Source: Pedobacter miscanthi
GTDB taxonomy: Bacteria > Bacteroidota > Bacteroidia > Sphingobacteriales > Sphingobacteriaceae
Direction of reading: 5' to 3'
Length of the DNA stretch: 64,000 bases
Assembly: GCF_003315595.1 (NCBI RefSeq)
Contig: NZ_QNQU01000011.1
Location: 1 to 64,000, forward strand
The notes under the pieces were generated by a model. That model searched no databases and was not told the origin of the DNA. It saw only the letters and a program-made list of their open reading frames with translations. This document shows, in pieces, positions 34,601-44,224 of this stretch. The stretch's first letter is position 1, and the number at the start of each line of letters is the position of its first letter. The position numbers and the translations under genes are program-made.

Positions 34601-36686
34601 GGCTTCGGGCATTTTGGTTAACCAATTCCAGATCAGCAACAGTGGTCAGTCGCTTTCCATCAACAGCAATCCAACACAACCAAATGCACCATTAGCAGTA
34701 GAGTTTAAGGATTTTCAGTTAGAAACCCTGACCAAATTTGCCGAAACGGATACTACACTGGTAGGTGGCCGCTTAAACGGAACAGCAAATGTGAAAGATT
34801 TAGCATCAACTCCAAAATTTGAAGCCAACTTAACCATCGATCAGTTGCGTTACCAGAAAGACCAGTTGGGAACCCTGCGTTTAGCGGTAAACAACAATAC
34901 CGAAAATGCTTTCGAGGTAAACGTGGCCTTATCAGGTGTGCACGAGTTGAGGGTAAATGGATTTTATTATACCGCACCTCAAAGCGCACTTGATCTTACG
35001 GTGAATATTGATAAGATCGAGATGAAAAACATTGAAAGTTTATCGGCAGGTCAGCTTAAAAATGGCACCGGAACTTTAACCGGAGCACTTACCGTTAAAG
35101 GTTCACTTACTGCGCCTAAAATCCTGGGCGATTTAACATTCAACAACGCAGGCTTTAAAGTAGCTTATGTAAATTCATATTTCCGCATGCCAAACGAAAA
35201 AATTTCGTTTACAAATGAAGGAATTGGTTTTAACAACTTTACCCTGATCGATTCTTTAAACCAAAAGGCTACCATTAACGGAAATGTTTATACTACTGAT
35301 TTCAAGAATTACCGCTTTGGTTTAGATATCAGAATGAACAATTTCAGGGCGATTAATTCTACTTCGGCAGATAACGATATGATTTACGGAACGGTTTTCC
35401 TTACCAGCGATATTAAAGTACGCGGAGACCTGAACCAGCCTGATGTGAACATGAACATTAATGTAAACAAAGGCACTAAATTTTTCTTTGCACTGCCAAA
35501 TAGTGATCCTTCCATTATCGATCAGGAAGGTATCGTACAGTTTATCGATGCTGATGCACCGCCATTTAACGGACAAAAAGCATTAAAGGTTGATAGCATA
35601 AGCAAATCTCCTGTAAAAGGCATAAACCTGGTGGCAGCAGTAAAAATAGATCCCGAAGCCGAACTTAATGTGGTAGTTGATCCTTCAAACGGCGATGCGC
35701 TGAACATTAAAGGGGAGGCTGATCTTAATGCAACAATGGATCCGAGCGGTAAAATCAGTTTAACCGGTCGTTACGAGATTATTGATGGTTCTTACAACTT
35801 ATCTGTTGGTCCGCTGGGTAAAAAAGCTTTTAAACTGGTAAAAGGAAGTACCATTGTTTGGACAGGTGAGCCAACTTCGGCAAATGTTAATTTAACCGCA
35901 CTGTACGAAGTAAATGCTGCTCCTATCGATCTGATTAACGAACCCGATAATATCCAGGCCAAAACGAAATTACCTTTCCAGGTTTACCTCATGATGAAAG
36001 GCGAATTGTTGAAACCGATCATTTCTTTCAAACTCGATCTGCCTGAAAATGAACGTGGCGCCTTAAACGGAACTGTTTATACTAAACTGATTAATGTAAA
36101 CCGCGATGAAAGCGAACTGAACAAACAGGTTTTTGCCTTATTGGCGTTAAACAGGTTTATCGCCAACAATCCGTTCGAAAGTTTGGCCGGTGGCGGCGGT
36201 GGTGTTTCTACCTTAGCAAGATCGAGTGTAAGTAAATTGCTTACCGAGCAGTTAAATAACCTTGCGTCTGATCTGATACAGGGTGTAGAACTTAACTTTG
36301 GCGTAAACTCATCAGAAGATTATTCTACCGGATCGTTGCAACAGAAAACGGATCTCGAAGTAGGTTTATCTAAAAAATTACTAAACGACAGGTTAACTGT
36401 AACCGTTGGAAGTTCTTTCGCTTTAGAAGGACCTCAGGCACCGGGCGAAAAATCGACAGATATTGGCGGTAACGTAAACGTAGAATATGCTTTATCGGCG
36501 GATGGAAGATATAGATTGCGGGCTTACAGGCGCAACCAGAACGATGTAATTGTACAGGGACAGATTATTGAAACAGGATTAGGTTTCACACTCGTTGTAG
36601 ATTATAATAAATTCAGAGAGATTTTCCAGAAAAAACGAAACAGAAGAAACATTGAACAAAAACCTAAAAATGAAACAACTAACTAG
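31674..36686 (+). CDS. tamB: TamB-like translocation and assembly module protein
   Basis: The 1670-residue AsmA/TamB-type protein is anchored by one N-terminal helix (about residues 15-37, ILLWVIASIIILVVGVALSL) and spans the periplasm as a beta-taco groove. The C-terminal DUF490/TamB domain lies in the last 400 residues (GRYEIIDGSYNLSVGPLGKK, later NPFESLAGGGGG, then SSEDYSTGSLQQKTDLEVGL). Such proteins work with a TamA-type barrel and in lipid transport to the outer membrane. The start is GTG at 31674; TTG at 31698 (MNKYVRK) is an alternative. The TamA-like gene overlaps the end by 17 bases, so the two are translationally coupled. Confidence 0.92.
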   Translation: MTHQTPVALNKYVRKSLKILLWVIASIIILVVGVALSLNIPAVQNFVKGKAINYLKSKTKTEVSLESIKIALPKDVVLNKFYIEDRKGDTLLYAEKLAVDISLFKLLKNTVEVNNIELKNVRANVKRISPDTTFNFSFLVDAFASDQKKPEEKVKKDTTSTLKFSVDKVSFEDIGINYRDDVAGNDVKLYLGAFKTKIKDFDLANQHYVIKELSLVNTSLRYLQQKPLVKLVQHITNSVDSTQKEQGKLPLIEVQNFVFSNVKVNYDDQISTTKAIADVNDLGLANLKVDLTNSKYAVDDAHLNKSNILFAFKPAPSNDLKKVKDTVVPEQSPLGLIIKNISLADNNVQFDNLGAKPAPKGMDFNHLKINNLNLGASNVSYSAAGIKANVKNGSLKEKSGFVLDELRGDAVYNDKQIKLTNFILKTPNTSIENATELNFTSMEDLTKHPERVKLNIALKNTTIGLKDAGYFSNAVPANYRNEKIKINADVNGYLNNLNIPKLQISGLKNTQIDISGKARGLPDIKKTFLDLNIKKLHVTKGDILVAVPKKSLPPSIDLPNVIDAKGNFKGSMTDFNTNLNINTDMGGAVVVAGMNGPKGKESYKANISLNNFNVGRLLKMQPKLGRVSVKADVAGTGLDPKKINAKFNARVLSAYYNKYTYRNLTLAGNYSNQNISIKSSMPDSNANFNLDAKVNLAGKYPAVKADLNLKQVNLQALNFSPTVLSAAGVVKVDLATADADYLNGSVDVTGLQLVKDKQKINVDTISIRAKSTATENELTLKSEILSAKIDGKYQLTKVGSAVINEINKYYAFGTVTKVPDQRLRFNVQIYDSKLLKNFVPQLTVFKQSQFYGLIDTQKDSLQIKGNFPQVVYGDFKVDTTVLNINNDNNKLDYSLTVKSLQSPSIALFNTEVSGDAANNNLGVNIFLRDRQLKNKYVIGGTFQSINKDFKFTLDPQKLLLDYQKWVVSQDNYIQFGASGILVNQFQISNSGQSLSINSNPTQPNAPLAVEFKDFQLETLTKFAETDTTLVGGRLNGTANVKDLASTPKFEANLTIDQLRYQKDQLGTLRLAVNNNTENAFEVNVALSGVHELRVNGFYYTAPQSALDLTVNIDKIEMKNIESLSAGQLKNGTGTLTGALTVKGSLTAPKILGDLTFNNAGFKVAYVNSYFRMPNEKISFTNEGIGFNNFTLIDSLNQKATINGNVYTTDFKNYRFGLDIRMNNFRAINSTSADNDMIYGTVFLTSDIKVRGDLNQPDVNMNINVNKGTKFFFALPNSDPSIIDQEGIVQFIDADAPPFNGQKALKVDSISKSPVKGINLVAAVKIDPEAELNVVVDPSNGDALNIKGEADLNATMDPSGKISLTGRYEIIDGSYNLSVGPLGKKAFKLVKGSTIVWTGEPTSANVNLTALYEVNAAPIDLINEPDNIQAKTKLPFQVYLMMKGELLKPIISFKLDLPENERGALNGTVYTKLINVNRDESELNKQVFALLALNRFIANNPFESLAGGGGGVSTLARSSVSKLLTEQLNNLASDLIQGVELNFGVNSSEDYSTGSLQQKTDLEVGLSKKLLNDRLTVTVGSSFALEGPQAPGEKSTDIGGNVNVEYALSADGRYRLRAYRRNQNDVIVQGQIIETGLGFTLVVDYNKFREIFQKKRNRRNIEQKPKNETTN

Positions 36687-38982
36687 ACCAATTTTATTTA
36701 TACTGGCCTGCTTAGTTTGGGCTGCATGTAGCTCTACGAAATCGTTAAAGCCGGGACAATATTTATATACAGGTGCCGAAGTAAAGATCAATCCGGATTC
36801 ATCAGGCAAGATTGATGATGAAAAACAGGTAAAAAGTGATTTAGAAAGCAAAACAAGACCCCGTCCCAACAAATCTATTTTGGGTATTAAATATAAGTTG
36901 GGCATTTATAACCTGGCCGGCGAACCTAAAAAACCAAAAGGGCTCAGAAACTGGATCCGCAGGCAAGGTGAAGCCCCTGTGCTTTTAAATGAAGTTAAAC
37001 TGAAATACAATAATGATGTATTAACCAGTTACCTGATTAGTGAGGGTTATTTACAGGCGGCTGTTACCGGAGATACCGTTATTACAGGAAAAAAAGGTAA
37101 GGCTGTTTACACTGCAGAAACCGGGAACCGTTACAAAATAAATAAAGTTACTTTCCCACCGGATAGTGGCATCTTAACCAAAATCATCAACCAGAACAAG
37201 GATAAAACCCTGCTAAAAGTAGGTGACTATTATGACCTGGATACCTATAAAAATGAACGCATCAGGATAGATAACGACCTGAAAGAACAGGGTTATTTCT
37301 ATTTTAGTCCTGATTACCTGATCCTCCAGATTGACAGTACCATTGGCAAAAACCTGGTAAACGTTACTGTTAAGGTTAAAGATATTGCACCTGATGCCGG
37401 TTTAAAGCCTTATAGCATACGTAATATTAATATTTACCCAAGCTATAGCCTGCGGAGAGATACCATATTAAGAAAGCTAAAACCGATTGAATATCACGAT
37501 TTCAGCATTTACGATGACCGCAATACCTTTAAACCAAAACTATTCGACCGTTTAGTTTTCTTTCAGAAGGGTGAACCTTATAACCGTAAAGACCACAATC
37601 AATCGTTAAACAGGATGGTAAATGTGGGTGCTTTCAGGGATGTTAGGGCGGAGTTTTTACCAATCGACAGTTTCAAAAACAACCAACTGGATCTGAATAT
37701 TTACCTTACCCCACTCAAGAAAAATTCTTTGAGCTTTTCGGTTACCGGAACCAGTAAATCGAACAATTTTGTAGGTTCGGAGGTAAAAGTTACCCAAACC
37801 ACCAGAAACCTCTTCAGAAATGCAGAACAACTGGATGTGAGTGTGAGTGGTGGTTTCGAAACGCAAACCAGAGGAACTTCCTTAGGCCGCAATTCGCTAT
37901 CGTTAACAGCTGAAGCAAAACTGACTTTCCCAAGATTTATCGTTCCTTTTTATAAACCAAACAGTACAACTGCTTTTATCCCGAAAACCATTACTTCGCT
38001 CTCTTACCAGATGCTTAACCGTGGTTCTGAATACACCTTACATGCCATAAAAGGAGAATATGGTTATAATTTTAAAGAGAACCAGTATAAGGAGCATAAT
38101 TTTAATCCTATTTCGATCAGTTATATTTCGACAAGTTTTCCTACTAATAGAAAAGATAGTTTATTCGAAGCAAACCCATTATTAAGAACAACACTTGAAA
38201 ATCAATTTATCATAGGTAGTAATTACAACTTTACCTATACCAACCAGATGGAAACCAACCGCCGTAATAATGTTTATTTCTACGGTGGTTTAGAAACAGG
38301 AGGTAATGTTTGGGGCTTATTTACATCTAAAAACGACCAGGGACAAAAAACTTTATTCAATACACCACTTACCCAGTTCATCAGGGCCGAAGCTGATTTG
38401 AGGGATTATTATAAAATTAACCGCAACCTGATCTGGGCCAACCGCTTAAACTTAGGTTATGGTTATGCTTATGGAAACAGTACCTCATTGCCATTTGTAA
38501 GGCAGTTTTTTGCAGGCGGAAGTAACGATATCAGGGCATTTCCGGCGCGTACTTTAGGTCCGGGTACCTATAAGGTACCGGATGATGCAATTTTTGCAGA
38601 TCAGGGTGGTGATATCAAACTCATGCTTAACTCAGAGTTGCGTTTTAAACTGGTGAGTGTACTTTATGGCGCATTGTTTGTTGATGCAGGTAATATCTGG
38701 TTAAGGAAAGAAGATCTTGGTGAACCCGGCAAACCAGAGACTGCGAGACTTGGATCAGGCTTTAAATTAAAAAACACATTTAACGAGTTAGCCGTTGGTA
38801 CCGGTGCAGGTTTACGTGTTGATGCTACTATTTTTGTGGTACGTTTAGATGTGGCTTTCCCTGTGCGCAAACCTTACCTGCCCGAAGGACAGCGATGGGT
38901 ATTTGATGATATAGCTTTTGGAAATAAAGACTGGCGCAGACAAAATTTAATTTTTAACATTGGGATAGGTTATCCGTTTTAA
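36670..38982 (+). CDS. TamA/BamA-family outer-membrane protein with lipoprotein-type signal
   Basis: The 770-residue protein has a signal with a lipobox-like VWAACSS (Cys about residue 20). POTRA-like domains follow (about 75-330, for example NEVKLKYNNDVLTSYLISEG), then a C-terminal 16-strand barrel of the D15/Omp85 superfamily, with a VRQFFAGGSNDIRAF loop and a terminal Phe (IGIGYPF). In Bacteroidota this family pairs with TamB, as here. The frame is open from TTG at 36652, but the ATG at 36670 puts the signal peptide at the start and is chosen. It lies inside the last codons of tamB. The job is probably insertion of outer-membrane proteins or TamB-linked lipid transfer. Confidence 0.92.
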   Translation: MKQLTRPILFILACLVWAACSSTKSLKPGQYLYTGAEVKINPDSSGKIDDEKQVKSDLESKTRPRPNKSILGIKYKLGIYNLAGEPKKPKGLRNWIRRQGEAPVLLNEVKLKYNNDVLTSYLISEGYLQAAVTGDTVITGKKGKAVYTAETGNRYKINKVTFPPDSGILTKIINQNKDKTLLKVGDYYDLDTYKNERIRIDNDLKEQGYFYFSPDYLILQIDSTIGKNLVNVTVKVKDIAPDAGLKPYSIRNINIYPSYSLRRDTILRKLKPIEYHDFSIYDDRNTFKPKLFDRLVFFQKGEPYNRKDHNQSLNRMVNVGAFRDVRAEFLPIDSFKNNQLDLNIYLTPLKKNSLSFSVTGTSKSNNFVGSEVKVTQTTRNLFRNAEQLDVSVSGGFETQTRGTSLGRNSLSLTAEAKLTFPRFIVPFYKPNSTTAFIPKTITSLSYQMLNRGSEYTLHAIKGEYGYNFKENQYKEHNFNPISISYISTSFPTNRKDSLFEANPLLRTTLENQFIIGSNYNFTYTNQMETNRRNNVYFYGGLETGGNVWGLFTSKNDQGQKTLFNTPLTQFIRAEADLRDYYKINRNLIWANRLNLGYGYAYGNSTSLPFVRQFFAGGSNDIRAFPARTLGPGTYKVPDDAIFADQGGDIKLMLNSELRFKLVSVLYGALFVDAGNIWLRKEDLGEPGKPETARLGSGFKLKNTFNELAVGTGAGLRVDATIFVVRLDVAFPVRKPYLPEGQRWVFDDIAFGNKDWRRQNLIFNIGIGYPF

Positions 38983-38989
38983 TTTTTCG

Positions 38990-40012
38990 ATGAAAGTAAT
39001 TACCAGGATCAAAAACTTCTTTATCGCACTTTACCATTTGTTTGTAGCCGCCGGAAAGGGTTTTGTAGAGGATCGCGTAACCAAATTAAGCGCTTCGCTT
39101 GCCTATTACACCATTTTTTCGCTTACACCGCTAATCATTATCCTCCTCTCTGCAGCTACCCTATTTTTAGGAGATAAAAAAAATGAAGAAACAAGGGGTA
39201 AATTTTTCGGACAGGTTACCGAACTTGTAGGAAAAGATGCTGCAGGCCAGATACAGGGCTTTGTAGAACATGCCAATAAAACCGGTCAATCTACTTTTAG
39301 CCTAATTGTAGGTATTGTGGTACTGATTATTGGTTCTACAGCCATTTTTATCGAAATACAGGATAGCATCAATATGATCTGGAAAGTAAAAGCCGTGCCT
39401 AAAAAAGGCTGGATAAAAATGCTCACCAACCGGCTCCTCTCCTTCTCGCTGATTGTTTCTATGGGCTTTTTATTACTGGTATCCTTGGTGGTAAACAGTG
39501 TGGTAGTAGGTTTGGGTTCTAAACTGGCCAGTTTGCTTTCGCAAAGCAAGATAGATGAGGTAATTCCGGTAGCAAATGATACGATGGCCCTGATTATTTA
39601 TATCCTGAACAATGTAATTACCCTAGCCGCTGTTACAGCTGTATTTGCTGTTATTTTTAAAGTATTACCCGATGTAATTATCCGGTGGAAATCAGCCATT
39701 ATCGGGGCATTATTTACAGCCGTTCTTTTCAGTTTGGGTAAATACCTGATTGGGATATATATTGAAAAAGGTAATCCGGGCTCTGCCTTTGGTGCTGCCA
39801 GTTCGATCATTGTGATACTGCTGTGGATTTATTATACCTCAATTATTTTATATTTCGGAGCCGAATTTACCCAGGCTTATGCTGAAAAATACGATAATGG
39901 CATCTCCCCCAGTAAATATGCCGTGTTTACTAAAATCACTATTGTAGAGAAAAAGGTTGATGTATTGCCGCCGCAACATCCTGAAGATACGGTGGATGTG
40001 AGTAAGGCCTAA
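38990..40012 (+). CDS. YihY/BrkB-family membrane protein
   Basis: The 340-residue inner-membrane protein has the YihY/virulence factor BrkB pattern: an early KLSASLAYYTIFSLTPLIII and the C-terminal SIIVILLWIYYTSIILYFGA, with about six membrane segments. Once called RNase BN, the family is not a nuclease; its role is uncertain, with transport or envelope functions suggested. The gene follows the TamA-like gene after 7 bases, so it is probably transcribed with the tamB pair. Confidence 0.92.
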   Translation: MKVITRIKNFFIALYHLFVAAGKGFVEDRVTKLSASLAYYTIFSLTPLIIILLSAATLFLGDKKNEETRGKFFGQVTELVGKDAAGQIQGFVEHANKTGQSTFSLIVGIVVLIIGSTAIFIEIQDSINMIWKVKAVPKKGWIKMLTNRLLSFSLIVSMGFLLLVSLVVNSVVVGLGSKLASLLSQSKIDEVIPVANDTMALIIYILNNVITLAAVTAVFAVIFKVLPDVIIRWKSAIIGALFTAVLFSLGKYLIGIYIEKGNPGSAFGAASSIIVILLWIYYTSIILYFGAEFTQAYAEKYDNGISPSKYAVFTKITIVEKKVDVLPPQHPEDTVDVSKA

Positions 40013-40036
40013 CTTTGCAGGTATTCCCACGCAAAT

Positions 40037-40114
40037 CGTCATGCTGAATTTAATTCAGCATCTTTCTTGCAAAACAGACACTGAAATAAATCCGATAGCT
40101 ATCTGATCAGGGTG
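40037..40114. repeat. R2 repeat, partly disrupted
   Basis: The left half CGTCATGCTGAATTTAATTC is followed by AGCATC. The right half is broken up (ACTGAAATAAATCCGATAGC, then TATCTGATCAGGGTGA) and shares the GATAGC/TCGGATC words of the units in the 23-24 kb array. Confidence 0.75.
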
Positions 40115-40140
40115 ATTTGATAGTCGCGATGCACTAAACC

Positions 40141-40173
40141 AAAGAAGTCAAGTTTTAAAAACTTGACTTCTTT
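40141..40173. terminator. 33-bp palindrome R5, copy 1
   Basis: AAAGAAGTCAAGTTTT, one A, then AAAACTTGACTTCTTT: perfect 16-base arms. An identical copy is at 40440. It is suited to terminating the yihY transcript (plus strand). Confidence 0.85.
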
Positions 40174-40439
40174 GTTATATACCTTTTTTAGAAAAGCAGG
40201 TGTAATGGTAGTTAGGATTGTTCGGTCCTGCTTTACGCTGCTGCCGATAAAAAATCGGCATTCGCGCCAATCTGGTTTATGTGGCAGGGATAAGGATGCT
40301 ATTAACGTTTTTAATACCAAACGTTCCTACGGAACGTTGCGCAAATAACAAAATGTTATTTGCTACCCACGAAACGTCCCTACGGGACGATTTAGGATTA
40401 TTTTTCCTGGCTGTCTCATCGGGACGATTCATGGGTAAA
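40174..40439. repeat. 266-bp block of successive perfect hairpins between identical palindromes
   Basis: The block holds TGCCGAT/ATCGGCA (about 40244-40262), AACGTTCC/GGAACGTT (about 40319-40337), CAAATAACA/TGTTATTTG (about 40342-40362) and CGTCCC/GGGACG (about 40375-40389). It also has a TCCTGCTTTACGCTGC stretch similar to the reversed GGAAAGCAGGAC at about 44325-44337. No open frame is convincing. With its bracketing 33-bp copies it looks like a composite non-coding repeat element. Confidence 0.7.
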
Positions 40440-40472
40440 AAAGAAGTCAAGTTTTAAAAACTTGACTTCTTT
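40440..40472. terminator. 33-bp palindrome R5, copy 2
   Basis: It is identical over all 33 bases to the copy at 40141-40173 and in the same orientation (the palindrome is symmetric). It lies 62 bases past the parE stop and could terminate parE (minus strand). Confidence 0.85.
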
Positions 40473-40533
40473 ATGAAAATACTATAACAAACTACTCCCC
40501 GGTTCGTGTCTCCACGAAACGGAATAATCTTCT

Positions 40534-42405
40534 TTACGCTACCTCTTCTGTAATTACTTTAGCCTCTTCTGTTACCTCATCTTTCTCTATACGCAGGTTC
40601 CGGATAATGTGCTGTTGCCTGTCGGGTGTATTTTTACCCATATAATATTCGAGCAGACTTTTAATGGTCTGGTCTTTCAGGATAACAGGGTCAAGCCTGA
40701 TGTCTTTTCCTATAAATAAGCCAAACTCATCTGGTGAGATCTCTCCCAAACCTTTAAATCGTGTAATTTCAGGCTTGTTGCCAAGCTTTTCGATGGCATT
40801 TTTACGTTCCTCGTCACTATAGCAATAAATCGTTTCCTTTTTGTTCCTCACCCTGAAAAGTGGTGTTTGTAATATATAAACATGCCCGGCTTTTACCAGG
40901 TCAGGGAAAAACTGCAAAAAGAATGTCATCATCAGCAAACGGATGTGCATACCATCTACGTCGGCATCAGTTGCAATGACAATGTTGTTATAATGAAGCC
41001 CTTCTAAGCCATCCTCAATATTTAAAGCATGCTGTAAAAGGTTAAATTCTTCGTTTTCGTAAACCACTTTTTTGGTCAATTCGTAACAGTTTAACGGTTT
41101 ACCTTTTAAACTAAATACGGCCTGGCAATCTACATCACGCGATTTGGTAATCGAACCCGATGCCGAATCTCCCTCGGTAATAAATAAAGTAGTTTCGTAA
41201 CGTTTCTCGTGCGTGGTATTAAAATGCACCTTACAATCGCGGAGCTTTTTATTGTGTAACGATGCTTTTTTAGCCCTGTCGTTAGCCAGTTTTTTAATCC
41301 CGGCAATATCTTTACGTTCACGCTCAGATTGTAGAATTCTTTTCTCTAATGCATCCGCAACCTCTTTGTTTTTATGCAGGTAATCATCCAGTTCTTTCTT
41401 AACAAAATCGTTGATGAAAGTAGCTACTGATGGCCCCTCTGGTCCCATATTCTGCGAACCTAATTTAGTTTTAGTCTGCGATTCGAAAACCGGCTCCTGT
41501 ACGCGAACAGAAATCGCTGCAATAATTGATGAGCGCACATCGGCTGCATCAAACTCTTTTTTGTAAAACTCACGAACGGTTTTCACTACCGCAGCCCTAA
41601 ACGCTGCCTGGTGTGTTCCGCCCTGTGTAGTATGCTGTCCGTTAACAAACGAGTGGTAATCTTCGCCATATTGCTGTCCGTGGGTCATGGCAATTTCGAT
41701 ATCCGGACCAATCATGTGGATAATCGGGTAGCGGATTTCTTCAGGCTTATTAAATTTAGAAAGCAGATCATATAATCCTCTTTCCGAAAAATATTTCTGG
41801 TTATTAAAATTTACGGTTAAACCGGTATTTAAGAAAACATAATTCCAAACCATGCTCTCCACAAAATCAGGAATGTAATGGTAGTTTCTGAAAATGGTTT
41901 CGTCAGGGTAAAAAGTAATTGCCGTACCATTTCGCTGGGTGGTATCGATAACGGGCTGCTCATTTACAATCTCACCTTTAGAAAACTCTACTTTTTTGGT
42001 TTTTCCATCGCGGTACGATTGTACAGTGAAACTTGTAGAAAGGGCATTTACGGCTTTGGTACCCACCCCATTTAAACCTACTGATTTTTGAAAGGCATTG
42101 CTATCGTATTTACCACCGGTATTGATCTTGCTCACACAATCGATTACCTTACCCAGTGGAATACCCCGACCATAATCCCGAACATTTACTTTCTGCTCTG
42201 AAAGGGTAATTTCAATGGTTTTTCCGGTACCCATTACAAATTCATCGATAGAATTATCTACAATTTCCTTTAATAAAACGTAAATACCATCATCCTGGGC
42301 AGAGCCATCGCCAAGTTTACCAATGTACATCCCCGGACGAAGCCTGATGTGCTCTTTCCAATCTAATGAACGGATACTGTCGTCGTTATAAATTACTTCT
42401 GCCAT
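40534..42405 (-). CDS. parE: DNA topoisomerase IV subunit B (ParE; GyrB family)
   Basis: ParE is the ATPase subunit of topoisomerase IV, partner of ParC at 25760. It has the GHKL ATP site: [10 protein letters not shown], then [12 protein letters not shown] with the Mg-binding Asn, and GRGIPLG. The TOPRIM domain has [11 protein letters not shown] and [10 protein letters not shown], and the C-terminal part includes [16 protein letters not shown]. The protein is about 623 residues, similar to E. coli ParE and without the GyrB insert. The frame is open to 42456, but the ATG at 42405 ([12 protein letters not shown]) is the start that fits the family. It lies convergent to yihY and alone. Confidence 0.92.
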   Translation of the reverse strand: MAEVIYNDDSIRSLDWKEHIRLRPGMYIGKLGDGSAQDDGIYVLLKEIVDNSIDEFVMGTGKTIEITLSEQKVNVRDYGRGIPLGKVIDCVSKINTGGKYDSNAFQKSVGLNGVGTKAVNALSTSFTVQSYRDGKTKKVEFSKGEIVNEQPVIDTTQRNGTAITFYPDETIFRNYHYIPDFVESMVWNYVFLNTGLTVNFNNQKYFSERGLYDLLSKFNKPEEIRYPIIHMIGPDIEIAMTHGQQYGEDYHSFVNGQHTTQGGTHQAAFRAAVVKTVREFYKKEFDAADVRSSIIAAISVRVQEPVFESQTKTKLGSQNMGPEGPSVATFINDFVKKELDDYLHKNKEVADALEKRILQSERERKDIAGIKKLANDRAKKASLHNKKLRDCKVHFNTTHEKRYETTLFITEGDSASGSITKSRDVDCQAVFSLKGKPLNCYELTKKVVYENEEFNLLQHALNIEDGLEGLHYNNIVIATDADVDGMHIRLLMMTFFLQFFPDLVKAGHVYILQTPLFRVRNKKETIYCYSDEERKNAIEKLGNKPEITRFKGLGEISPDEFGLFIGKDIRLDPVILKDQTIKSLLEYYMGKNTPDRQQHIIRNLRIEKDEVTEEAKVITEEVA

Positions 42406-42589
42406 ACTGTGTTTTATCTGCTCTTCATTTGAAAACCCTGCATTTTTGATTTGCAAAGCGATGAAGATTTTGTAGAAATAATCCTGATGACTGAAACTAA
42501 AAATATTTTCAAATATGCCCGTCAGAATTATCTTACAATAATAAATTTATTATGCGAGGCTGGCAAATGAAAATTTCCACATGTGAACA

Positions 42590-42855
42590 ATGATGGAAAG
42601 TGATGGATGATGGAAGAGGTAAAATGGATGATGGGCTAAGCGCTAAACGAACAAATACACAATTGACCAGTGAACTAATAACCAGTAAACAAATCACAAC
42701 ATCCAAAATAGTTCCACTTTCCAACATATTTAACAATGAACAAATGACCAGTGAACTAATGAACAAAACATTTCAACATATCGAACAGAGTAGCTCTTCT
42801 ACCCTTCAAACATTCTCTCATTCAATCATTCAATTTTCCCTATCTTCATCCCATA
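42590..42855. repeat. Low-complexity GAACAAATGACCAGTGAACT tract
   Basis: The stretch is built of short repeated words: GGATGATGGAAGAGG, then GACCAGTGAACTAATAACC, AGTAAACAAATCACAAC, and later GAACAAATGACCAGTGAAC. It is followed by CATTCTCTCATTCAATCATT. The spaces and frames change constantly, so short reading frames on it are not believable. It occupies nearly all of 42406-42871 together with 180 bases of AT-rich DNA next to the parE start. Confidence 0.7.
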
Positions 42856-42871
42856 ATTAATTCCCTTATCA

Positions 42872-44209
42872 ATGCAACAAAAAAAGCAGCTTTCGCTATT
42901 CGATTTATCCATGATTGTGGTGAGTTTGGTTATTGGAATGGGCGTTTTCCGTACACCGGTAAATGTTGCCGCCAAAGCGCAGATTCCGGAGCTGTTTTAT
43001 CTTGCCTGGTTTATCGGTGGTTTTGTAGCTTTTTGTGGCGCATTAACCTACGCCGAAATCGGGTCGCGTTTTCCGGTTACGGGCGGTTATTATAAAATAT
43101 TTTCTTCTGCTTATCATCCCTCTATTGCCTTTGCCATTAATTGTATTGTAATTATTTCGAGTGCAGCTTCGGTAGCGGCCATTTCGATCATTGGTGCAGA
43201 GTACCTGAGTAAAATTATTTTGCCAGCAGCCAATCAGACCGAAACTTACCGGGTAGCCATAGCCATCACCACCATTCTGGTATTCTATATTATTAATCTT
43301 TTAGGTTTAAAAGCGAGTTCTAAAACGCAAAATGTATTAACGGTAATTAAGATCGGAATGATTTTAATGTTGATTTGTGCGGTATTTTTCGGCGGACAAA
43401 CAGAAACAGTTACTCCAGTTTTTAAAACGGCAACAGGAGCTTCACCTACCTGGAGCGATTACGGAAAAGCGCTGGGTTTATGCCTGATTGCCGTTTCGTT
43501 CTCCTATGCGGGTTATGCCCAAACCATCAATTTTGGTGGTGAGGTTAAAGAGGCTAAAAAGGTAATTCCACGTTCTATCATTATCGGTTTAACCATTATT
43601 GTTGCCTTGTACCTGGCCATCAACTATGTTTATGTAAAAGTAATCGGTTTCGAAGAATTAAAATCGGCCGAAAGCATTGCGGCAATTTTAGCTTCAAAAA
43701 TATTTGGTCCGGCGGGTTTTAGCGCACTTTCAGTAATCATCTTTTTCTCGGTAATGGGTTATGTAAATGTAAATTTATTGAGCAACCCACGGGCCATGTT
43801 TGCCATGGGCGAAGAAGGTGCCCTGCCTAAAATATTCAGCCGGATGAATAAAAAAACCGAAGTAATTACAGTGAGTTTAACCGTTTTTACGGTAATTGCG
43901 GTGGTCATTATCTTTTATGCCAAAACCTTCGACAAGATTTTAAATTATACCATCTTTTTAGAAAGCATCAGTATGGCCAGTTCGGCAGCCACAATTTTTA
44001 TCCTGAGGAAAAGAACGGCACATCTTGATAAAAAAACCATCTATACTGTTCCATTATATCCTATATTGCCTATCATATTTATTGCTGCTTATACATTTGT
44101 GGCCTTCAGTATTTATGCTGATGACCAAAATGCGGCACTAAATGGTTTATATATTTTTGTTGGCTTTCTGGCAATCTATTTTGTGAGCAGGTGGTTTAAT
44201 AAGAAATAG
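42872..44209 (+). CDS. APC-family amino-acid permease
   Basis: The 445-residue inner-membrane protein has 11-12 hydrophobic segments and the APC signatures LVIGMGVFRTPVNVAAKA at about 16-35 (first helix break), EIGSRFPVTGGYY near 66-78 and FSYAGYAQTINFGGEVKEAK near 210-230. Such transporters move amino acids or polyamines by proton symport or exchange; the substrate is not readable. It lies downstream of the low-complexity tract and is followed by a 33-bp palindromic terminator. Confidence 0.93.
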   Translation: MQQKKQLSLFDLSMIVVSLVIGMGVFRTPVNVAAKAQIPELFYLAWFIGGFVAFCGALTYAEIGSRFPVTGGYYKIFSSAYHPSIAFAINCIVIISSAASVAAISIIGAEYLSKIILPAANQTETYRVAIAITTILVFYIINLLGLKASSKTQNVLTVIKIGMILMLICAVFFGGQTETVTPVFKTATGASPTWSDYGKALGLCLIAVSFSYAGYAQTINFGGEVKEAKKVIPRSIIIGLTIIVALYLAINYVYVKVIGFEELKSAESIAAILASKIFGPAGFSALSVIIFFSVMGYVNVNLLSNPRAMFAMGEEGALPKIFSRMNKKTEVITVSLTVFTVIAVVIIFYAKTFDKILNYTIFLESISMASSAATIFILRKRTAHLDKKTIYTVPLYPILPIIFIAAYTFVAFSIYADDQNAALNGLYIFVGFLAIYFVSRWFNKK

Positions 44210-44224
44210 TTTTATTCCCGGTTC

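Noticed and set aside
40163..40348. Plus-strand 61-residue frame in the hairpin block
   Set aside because: It crosses several palindromes, has no recognisable domain and no initiation signal.
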